Shown: positions 56,658 through 64,000 of the stretch, in pieces
Layout: every line of letters starts with the position of its first letter
How positions within the stretch are numbered: position 1 is the first letter of the stretch
DNA from: Zoroaster sp. YZ-2022
Taxonomy: Eukaryota > Echinodermata > Asteroidea > Forcipulatida > Zoroasteridae
DNA length: 64,000 bases
Direction of reading: 5' to 3'
Assembly (NCBI GenBank): GCA_029582265.1
Contig: CM055828.1
Location: 5,935,402 to 5,999,401, forward strand
Notes under the pieces: generated by a model
What the model saw: only the letters and a program-made list of their open reading frames with translations
The model's database searches: none
Told to the model about the DNA's origin: nothing
Translations under genes and position numbers: made by a program

Positions 56658-56860
56658 ACTTCCAGTTATAGGGAGCTCATAATTAACAAGCTTGCTTTAT
56701 ATGAGCCCCCTCCATATCATACCACTCGTATCTATATTATTCATGATTATCACTTCTCTTATTAATTTTGCTTCTTTTGTTTTGTTATAATAATTTTGTT
56801 TGCTACTAATGGTATTGATATGGAAATAAAATGAATTGAATTGAAAAAAAAATAAAAAAT

Positions 56861-58055
56861 TGAAATTTAATCAAGTATACAGCATTCGATGAAGCCCGAC
56901 TGTCCATATACACTGTGTACATCCCTAATGCCATAATGGCACCAAAACGGTTGAATCGGCCTACACACACCGTGCTACACACGCACAGCGTTCGTGCTCA
57001 TTTCCCTCATAAGAGCTTTTGAAAGGGTGTAAAAAATACACTCTCCGATCAAAACTAAACACATTTACGGCTCAAAACTTTCACATATGACAGAAAAGAG
57101 GTGTAAAATTCATTCAGACATCGCTCTTCCCTTTCAACTTAAAAGTTTCACCTCGAAAAATGGTGTTTAATTTTTTATCTCTTCATAACTTCGGTTGTAG
57201 AGTAGCTGTGGAGATCGAACAAACATGGGTATGTAAAGGAGACCTTTGACTCTATAGGGAAACGCGTTTTCATGTCAATCACAATGTACTCGGGCGCGGA
57301 GACAGCTCCGAAGTGGATGCCCTCAGCAGAGCGCGGCAAATTTTACGGGCCGAATGCGCCCAATCTCGGAACACTTCGCGAAAGGCTGGGCGGGACGAGA
57401 GTGGTTCATTCATAAAAACCTAGCATTTCGCACGTACTTCCGATTGCTGTTTTATGTACATTGTTGGATAGCTGAGACTATAAGCTTTCCAATGAGCTAT
57501 TACATGTAAGATTTCGACAGGTAAAAGTAATATAATTTTTTGATTTAAAATTTTGATGTTTTTTGTTGCGGGCGATGCGCTGTGCGTGTGGAGGGCTTCG
57601 GTCAAGCACGTACAAACTGAAAACCCTACTAAAAGGTTAATGTTTTTGAAGTATCAAAAGGTGTACATTGTAGATGTGAAGTTAATTGTTTCCACTCCTC
57701 TGAAAACAACCCATGATGGTGGAGTGTTGTTCATCTCCATACCAGGGACATTGTCAAGTGAATTAGCCCTGAAGCTGAATCTCAGCCCCTCTTTGTGCTT
57801 TTCTTGTAGCACTACTTAGGCCTTGTTTTTATCATTGTTATGGCTAATGGACTTAGGAATCAAGAATGCAGTTTGTCTGTGGGCTAGACACTAATTGCAG
57901 TACCCTTTATGTGTGTCCATGCTCTATGGTTAAGCATTGCACACTTGGCCCATGTAGTTCTACATGGAGGAAGGAAGATGCAAATTATACAGTACAGTGC
58001 TAACTTTCCTGCAGGAAGGTGCATGTTGGTGTGCATTTCCTTGTCTCTGCACATT
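56861..58055. other. Non-coding stretch
   Basis: Contains a more GC-rich part at about 57270-57400. No exon or domain is recognised. Confidence 0.35.
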
Positions 58056-58220
58056 GGCAGATCCTAGGGGTGGGGAGAGGGGAAGGGAGACATGTGCCCA
58101 CCCTTTTTTATTTACATGCATGAAAATTAACCATACTTTTTTTTGGTGCCGCCCTCCCCCCTTTGTGTCATTTCCTTTTTTGGCAGTGTGCCCCCTTTTT
58201 ATAGAAACCCTGGATCCGCC
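58056..58220. mobile_element. MITE with GGCGGATCCAG-type ends, copy 3
   Basis: Starts TTGGCAGATCCTAGGGG and ends CCCTGGATCCGCC. The interior is G-rich on the left and C/T-rich on the right (GCCCACCCTTTTTT, GCCGCCCTCCCCCC). Confidence 0.7.
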
Positions 58221-58391
58221 CTTGTCTCTTTGTGGTTTAAAGCTTAGTGTGTACTTTACACACTTTTTTTCAGTTAAAATACCCACAAAAATCTATTTAT
58301 TCTCTAAAATGAACCAGTTTTGGGGGTTTCCAATGGACAACTTTGCGTTATGGAAACCTCACACCACTTGTTATCACTCTTGTGTTATTTC

Positions 58392-58671
58392 TTAACCCTT
58401 ACCCCCTAGGTATTCTGGCTAGGAACCTTCCTGAATCCTCCAAAATCCTCCAGTGCCCTTAAGAAACATGGCATCATCTTCAAAATGCACCATGCATTTT
58501 CATTGATCTTTCATATTCAGCACTTATGGCCTGTACTACTACTTGCCAGCAGGTAGTAATTTTGCCCCATTTGAAGAGGTGAAAGTACCAGTTTCCAACA
58601 GTGCTGATTTTGTTTCCAAAAAAAGTGTCCCTTGGAGGATTTTGCAGGATATGGGGTGGTTAGGGTTTTAA
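58392..58671 (+). mobile_element. TTAA-bounded MITE, family A, near-intact copy
   Basis: Begins TTAACCCTTACCCCCTAGGT and ends GGGGTGGTTAGGGTTTTAA. The interior is GAATCCTCCAAAATCCTCC, a central AT-rich part with TTCATATTCAGCACTTATGG, and CTTGGAGGATTTTGCAGGAT. About 280 bp, non-coding. Confidence 0.9.
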
Positions 58672-58800
58672 CGGATGTTTTTTTATTGTATGGACTGAGT
58701 GGAACATACAGTAAACTGAACAATGTAATGTAGTTTACAAACATAGCTACTTTATAAGACTCGGGGGACAAATACAGAGTGTCAGAAAATGGCATAAATG

Positions 58801-58818
58801 TGGGGGGGGGGGGGGGGA
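58801..58818 (+). repeat. Poly-G tract
   Basis: A run of about 17 G. Low-complexity. Confidence 0.85.
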
Positions 58819-59798
58819 TACACTACCTAAAGGGGGTGGGACACATACATAAATAACTAAAAGTGAGAGGGGACCACATCAACTTTACATGCTGTACATT
58901 GTGATGGGGCTACTCCTCCCCCAACCATAGATCTCTAAGTGAAACAGTTCAATCAGATATTTATACATATGTACATTCTAGTTCACATTAAATGGTCCAT
59001 AACAAATATCTCCCTATGCAGGGTATTACCAGTATCATGCAATTATGGATTATAGAGTGCCTATGCACCAGGCTGTTGATAGAGAGGGTGCCCTTAAAAA
59101 AAAACATTAATCAGATTGCAGACCAACAGACATAAACATATGTTAACATACATGTAGAAAAAGAGATAAATTGGTTTATTTCTAAAAAGATTTGTCAAAT
59201 GTCATTCCAGGATCTCGCATCCTTGGTGCAGACTGAAATGAAAATATTCAAAGTTTTGATATTGGACCTACATTGTAATTGACTGTGCTCTGTGAGCCTC
59301 TGATGGCTGTCTGCCAGCAGACCGTCTGTTGACATTATTAGCCATGGAGTCTATTGGCCTTGTCAGGAGCCAGGTAGGACTAAGTGTTTCATATTTAATT
59401 GCGCTGATTACCCTGGAGATCGGACAACAAGATTAAAATCACACCTCAGATGGATTGATCTTTGTGGCTGGGCACCATGGCTGTGGCATTTACAGGGTTG
59501 CTGGCGACTAAAACATAGTTGGCTGCTGGCAATAAGTTGCTGAAAAATACATGTTCGTTTCTGTCAATATGACTTGGGTCCAATTTCATAGAGCTGATAA
59601 GCAGAAAAAAGTGCATAGGCCTAGAGCTTAGAAATAAACTTTGCTAAGCATGCTTTAGAGGGAAGTTGAACATTGGTGATGTTGGCAAAACTGATGTTAT
59701 GCCGACTCGCTTTGAATCAAGGCACATTAAAGGGAAGGTACAACATCGGTGATCTTGACAAAACTGCTTCATGCTGACTCTCTTTGAATCAAGGCATA
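58819..59798. other. Non-coding stretch with MITE fragments
   Basis: A one-ended GCTAAGCA-family fragment (CCAATTTCATAGAGCTGAT) at about 59580-59650, and two GGGAAGGTACAACATC-type repeats at about 59660-59790. No gene. Confidence 0.5.
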
Positions 59799-60031
59799 TT
59801 AACCCTAACCCCCTAGGTATTCTGGCTGGCAACCTTCCTGAATCCTCCAAAATCCATCGGTGCACTTTTGGAAACATGCCCTTATCTTCAAAATGCACCA
59901 TGCAGTTTCGTTGATCTTTCATATTCAGTACTTATGGCCTGTACTTCTTGCCAGGTAGTAATTTTGTCCCATTTTTGTCCCAAAAAGTGCTCCTTGGAGG
60001 ATTTTGCAGGATATGGGGTGGTTAGGGTTAA
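59799..60031 (+). mobile_element. TTAA-bounded MITE, family A, intact ends
   Basis: Begins TTAACCCTAACCCCCTAGGT and ends GGGGTGGTTAGGGTTAA. It is the same as 58392-58671 but lacks about 45 bp in the interior (the GAAGAGGTGAAAGTACC block). Good copy to define the termini. Confidence 0.93.
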
Positions 60032-60295
60032 AGGGAAGGTACAACATCAGTTATCTTGTCAAAACTTTTGTGAGTATGCTTAGATGTACAAAAGTTTCAG
60101 CTCAATGCCGAGTCCACATGTACATTTGTGCATTGTAAATGTCATAAGAAAAATGTGAAAAAGCACACTGGTAGAGCAACAAAATTGCTGTCTGGTAACT
60201 TTTTGCAAACTTGCAAAAGAAATTGTTTTCTCTGTTCAAAATGGAAGCTGTTTAGGCAATAATATTTCAGGATGATTGTTAGTACTTAACCCTCC

Positions 60296-60620
60296 TACTA
60301 CTATAGCTGCACTTATAGTGGTCAAAATCAGTCAACTGCCTGTTTTGACTGTTAACCCAAATGTGCACACTGGCATTTTTGACTGGTTTTTACTGTAATT
60401 TTGACCACCCTGAACAATGCTTTTTTTACCAGTCAAAAATGTTTACTCATTTTAACCTGTAAATGTACACATGTATTTAGCCTACTACAAGTAAGGTTTG
60501 ACAGTGTTTGTCTTTTCAGTGCACTAGATATACCTTGGCAAGTACATATATAGTATGTACATGTACAGTTGTATATCAACATTTTGACTGATTTTGACCC
60601 TTGAAGTCACAGAGGGGTTG
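60296..60620 (-). mobile_element. TTAA MITE family B, copy 3
   Basis: Begins TTAACCCTCCTACTACTATA. The right terminus is worn (AGAGGGGTTGAT). The interior is the reverse complement of copy 1: CAGTCAACTGCCTGTTTTGA, TTTTGACCACCCTGAACAA, TAAGGTTTGACAGTG. Confidence 0.85.
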
Positions 60621-61053
60621 ATATGGTATTACTGATTCATATTAAATTTTAAATTGTTACATGTTTCTGTACACTGTCTCAAGTGAGTATTGAATTTGTG
60701 TCAAAGTGCAGTGGTTTCTGTACAAGTATCCACGTACAAACATAGGCCTACATGTACCCTTGAGTGTCAATACTATGTGCAGGCTGATAATTAATGACGT
60801 GGGAAATCATTTGTGCAGACATCTGGAAATAATTAATGTATTTGGCCAAGAGTACCTTAGGTTTGTAATGTTAATTTCTACAAATGCCTGAGCTGTATTA
60901 TTTAATTTGATTCAAGGAAAATAGGCCTGCATGTATCTATTTAAAAACCTCATGTTGCCACAATGGTCACTAAATGGAGGCAAAACATTGTGTGGGCTTG
61001 CCTTGCCTTGCCTTAAGCACTAGGAAGGTCAAAATAGTCTAATTTACACATTA

Positions 61054-61380
61054 TTAACCCTCTTACTATAGCTGAACTTTAGTGGCAAATAATGTAGCTA
61101 TAATGGTAAAAACTAGTCAACTGCCTGTTTTCACTGTTGACCCAAATGCACACAGGGGCATTTTGACTGGTTTTTATTGTCATTTTGACCACCCTCAACA
61201 GTATAAGACAATGATTTTACCAGTCAAAATTGTTCAACTCATTTTGACCTGTAAATGTACTTAACTACACGTAAGGTTTGACAGCACTGTTTGACTTTTT
61301 AAGTGCACTAGATATACCTTGGCAAGTACATGTATCAACATTTTGACTGATTTTGATCCTTGCAGTCATAGGAGGGTTAA
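61054..61380 (-). mobile_element. TTAA MITE family B, copy 4, both ends intact
   Basis: Begins TTAACCCTCTTACTATAG and ends GTCATAGGAGGGTTAA. Same interior order as 60296-60620, which lies about 430 bp upstream in the same orientation. Confidence 0.9.
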
Positions 61381-61844
61381 ACCTGGCAAATCATCAGATA
61401 GATCAAAACCAGTCAGCTAGACAAAAGATTACCCCCAGGAGGCAAAGTTGCTGTAACAGTCAAAACCAGGCAGTTGACCAGTGTGGCATTTTGGTGGACA
61501 ATTGCTTCAAGAGTACAACTGAGTTGTTAAAAAACAAGGAAATGTTACTTTGAAAAATAAAACGGGTCTGTAGTTCCATTCAAGACATACGTACATGTAC
61601 ATTTGTACAGTACATGACACAAAAACACACATATTAAGAAAAATGTTTAAAGAATTTTCTAAAATAATAACAAACTTCGGTCATGAGAACCTTAAAATGT
61701 TATGACTGCTTTGCGTGAAACAAAATTGGAAGCTTTATGTGAGGCTGGCACGTTGGCGTGAAGGTCTAAAGCTTGAACGTCATTCCATGTTTGCCTTTCT
61801 GCCATAAAAAAAAATAAATACACATTGAGGCAAAGATGGCCCAT

Positions 61845-62058
61845 TTAAAGGGGCAGTATCGTCACGATGAACAGAGCATGGAACCAGAGAGCTAGTTGTG
61901 ATTAACTCAGTGATTGAAAATAACATCCCACATGATAAGGTCATGCTGCTGCATAAATGCGCCATTAATTTTCAGTCATTGTGTTCATCTTAAACTAGAA
62001 CACGGATTCCATGCCCTGTGGAAAGTCTGCTTTGATCGTGACGATATTGTCTCTTTAA
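61845..62058. mobile_element. TTAA MITE, TTAAAGGGAC family, copy 2
   Basis: Left TTAAAGGGGCAGTATCGTCA, right GATCGTGACGATATTGTCTC then TTTAA. Interior CAGTCATTGTGTTCATCTTA and GGATTCCATGCCCTGTGG. Confidence 0.9.
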
Positions 62059-62330
62059 TACCAACCATAAATGTTCAAATGGATCAATTCCATTGACACT
62101 CTTCATAATCGTAGCCATAACTGGGTTATTCTGCCACCATTGAGCTCGGCTTCAATCAATTTCAATTTATGAGAGTAGTAACAGAGTACATGGGCATGTA
62201 TGAGAGCAGAATTTTCTAAGTAGGTTGATGGATTTCATTCATCCACAGCTCCTGGACATGCAATACTATGTTCATACACTTGTATTTTTATATGTATAAA
62301 GTTTTTTTGAAGTTTTGTAATTTATTCCTC

Positions 62331-62555
62331 TTAAAGGGACCGTATCATCACGATTCAAGCAGACTTTCAACAGGGCATGGAATCAGTGTCCTAGTTTAAG
62401 ATGGACACAGTGCCTGAAAATTACTGGCTCATTTATGCAGCAGCGATGGTAATATGATTTTTATCATGTGGGGTATTATTTTCAGTCACTGAATGAATCT
62501 AAGACTAGCACTCCGATTCCATGCCCTGTTGATCGTGACAATATTGTCCCTTTAA
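62331..62555. mobile_element. TTAA MITE, TTAAAGGGAC family, copy 3
   Basis: Left TTAAAGGGACCGTATCATCA, right GATCGTGACAATATTGTCCC then TTTAA. The interior is itself partly palindromic: CAGGGCATGGAATC at the left against GATTCCATGCCCTG at the right. Confidence 0.92.
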
Positions 62556-62561
62556 ATCACC

Positions 62562-63060
62562 TCATGCATCAAAGAACATTCTGAGGTTGAGCTTACATGC
62601 AGAAAATCAAATCAGAAACTGATCTCCTTTGTCATTTTACAAATGCAACCATTTGTAATTTATTCCTCCCTATTATTTTAATCACTTCATGCATCGAATA
62701 ACATTCTGAGGTTGAGAGTTACTGAATCAGATCAGAAATTTATCTCTTATTATCGTTTTTACAAATTGAACCATTTGTGATTTATTCCTCTCTAGTCTTA
62801 AATCGCCTCATGCATCGAATAACATTCTGAGGTTGAGTGTTACTGAATTACCCGTATATCATTTTACAAATTGAACCATTTATAATTTACATGTATTCCT
62901 CTGCATTGAAGAACATTCTGAGGTTGAGATGTACATGTGGTAAATTAGATCAGAAATCAATGTCTTTGAAACATTTGTAATTTATTCCTCTCTTAAATCA
63001 CCCTCAATAACATTCTGAGGTTGAGAGTACATGTAAGTGAATCAGATCAGAAATTGACCT
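62562..63060 (+). repeat. Degenerate tandem repeat, about 85-125-bp unit, five copies
   Basis: AACATTCTGAGGTTGAG recurs at about 62577, 62701, 62822, 62906 and 63007, each followed by a variant of AATCAGATCAGAAATTGA and TTTATTCCTCTC. Unit length varies through internal deletions. Confidence 0.85.
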
Positions 63061-63070
63061 CCAGTAGTCT

Positions 63071-63329
63071 TAGGGACAAGGGCCAAAGTCATGGTACAGC
63101 CAAGCCTTTGAGAAGCCCGGCCAGGCCCAGGCTTTTCCCCTGCCTACTGGCCTATATAATGAGCTCTGCTTGCCTGGGCTAGGCCCTCCAGAAGCCCAGG
63201 TTATGTTGATTGGCAGGTACTGTATTACAGGATTAGGACTCACAAAAGACAATTAGGAGGCCAGGTAGCCTGGGCCTGGCCGGGCTTCTCAAAGGCTTGG
63301 CTGTACCATGACTTAGGCCCTCATCCCTT
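63071..63329. mobile_element. Foldback element with about 60-bp arms
   Basis: The left TTAGGGACAAGGGCC, AAAGTCATGGTACAGCCAAG, CCTTTGAGAAGCCCGGCCAG is faced by the complement CTGGCCGGGCTTCTCAAAGG, CTTGGCTGTACCATGACTTA, GGCCCTCATCCCTTA. The interior contains further GCCCAGG / CCTGGGC words. Arms are almost perfect. Confidence 0.9.
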
Positions 63330-63741
63330 ACATATATTATCATTTTTACAAATTGAACCATTTAAAGGGAGTCTACAGTCACTCTACAGCATTAGTTATT
63401 ACCCAACTACTTGAATGTATAATCCAAGCGCTAACTTGATGTAATGGTTGGTAATGGTACATGCACCAGATTGGTCTGGTACATACTAGAATGTATGAGT
63501 ACGAGTACAGAAAATTGTACTCGACTATGAGTATTACAACTCTGACATGTACCAGACATAATGAGATGTAATTTCATCAGTAGTTCTGGGAGTTACTGGT
63601 TAGTTTGCTAATTGTTTAACCAAATCTATCATGGTTGGTCAACCGGTAACTGAAAGTCGGCACCTGACGGCCGCACAAACAAATGGCACAGTGTATAAAT
63701 GTTCAATCAAAAAACATCAGTAAACTTCCTACAAGGATTGT

Positions 63742-63870
63742 TTAACCCTCCTGCAATCAGTGCAATTTTTGAAACAACCCATTCAGGCCACTCCAAGCCA
63801 TTAGCTGTTGCCAGTGGCCTCCTATGGTTACCCTTCTGTGCACTGTCACACCACTGAGATTGCAGGGTAA
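63742..63870 (+). mobile_element. Short TTAA MITE, family D (GGCCACTCC word)
   Basis: Begins TTAACCCTCCTGCAATC and ends GATTGCAGGGTAA. The interior has GGCCACTCCAAGCC and CAGTGGCCTCC words. Shares the CCCTCCTRC terminus with families B and C but has a different interior. Confidence 0.8.
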
Positions 63871-64000
63871 AGTGGTCTCCCATCGATACATTGCAGGCCA
63901 TACTAATATGTTCAAACATATGGCACACAGTTGATTTTGTAAGATTACATGGAAAGGACAGCAGGCTTGTGCATGTATGTACTGAAGGTTGCTAAAGAAC

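Larger units (their letters stand above)
54660..56860 (+). mobile_element. 5'-truncated non-LTR retrotransposon (LINE)
   Basis: Contains a broken reverse transcriptase gene (54693-56114) and a 3' non-coding region of about 740 bp. It ends in GAATTGAATTG followed by an A-rich tail (about 56833-56860). Neither an endonuclease nor ORF1 is present, as expected from 5' truncation. RT motif style suggests the jockey/CR1-like group; the clade needs a tree. Confidence 0.9.
54501..57630. mobile_element. Possible older element enclosing the LINE (AGTAGGGTTTTCAG ends)
   Basis: AGTAGGGTTTTCAG at 54501-54514 is the exact complement of CTGAAAACCCTACT at 57617-57630. The retrotransposon fragment lies between them. 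The simplest reading is a DNA-type element split by the LINE; chance pairing of 14 bases is not excluded. Confidence 0.35.

Overview
The window is non-coding-rich, AT-rich animal DNA with small spliced exons, wide introns and dense interspersed repeats. Nothing in it is bacterial or viral. The one securely identified gene and the repeat types fit an invertebrate deuterostome. An echinoderm such as a sea star is my best guess, but that is inference from repeat style and not a database result.

The one solid host gene is a plus-strand excitatory amino acid (glutamate/aspartate) transporter of the SLC1 family, in nine coding exons between 21423 and 32498. All eight introns are GT-AG, every phase agrees, and the spliced reading frame is 555 codons plus a stop. 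It keeps the serine-rich HP1 loop, the NMDG motif and the acidic-substrate residues of TM8. It ends in a PDZ-ligand-like ETNF. A 5'UTR acceptor at 21266 and a strong unpaired donor at 12547 suggest a non-coding first exon far upstream. A weaker second locus is two phase-compatible exons at 43969-44046 and 44783-44861 that end in a stop codon; the product is not recognised.

Most of the rest is mobile DNA. Three autonomous or tRNA-derived element types are recognisable. One is a full-length but frame-broken Tc1/mariner-group transposon (46680-48440) with about 213-bp terminal inverted repeats, sitting inside a 50-bp satellite array. One is a 5'-truncated, frameshifted non-LTR retrotransposon (RT motif YADD, about 54660-56860) with a duplicated hairpin in its 3' region. 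One is a tRNA-headed SINE family (17081, 22236, 40709 and 49045). Around these lie many MITE and foldback families. Several are bounded by TTAA and start CCCTAACC, CCCTCCTAC or AGGGAC, as expected of piggyBac-like non-autonomous elements. Their interiors are often built from one short word repeated in both orientations. Two of them have been expanded into tandem arrays: 50-bp units near 26.1 kb and 87-bp units at 29.34-30.30 kb.

Layout: 0-12 kb, repeats only, with a 454-bp palindrome at the left edge. 12-21 kb, a candidate 5' exon and repeats. 21.3-33.1 kb, the transporter, its introns full of MITEs, a SINE and tandem arrays. 33-46 kb, sparse MITEs, a SINE and the weak second gene. 46.3-48.5 kb, the satellite and mariner element. 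48.5-54 kb, a SINE, simple repeats, MITEs and a possible first exon. 54.5-57.6 kb, the LINE, perhaps nested in an older element. 58-64 kb, a dense field of TTAA MITEs, a tandem array and a foldback element. I found no operon-like or defence-like system; the most interesting material is the MITE biology.
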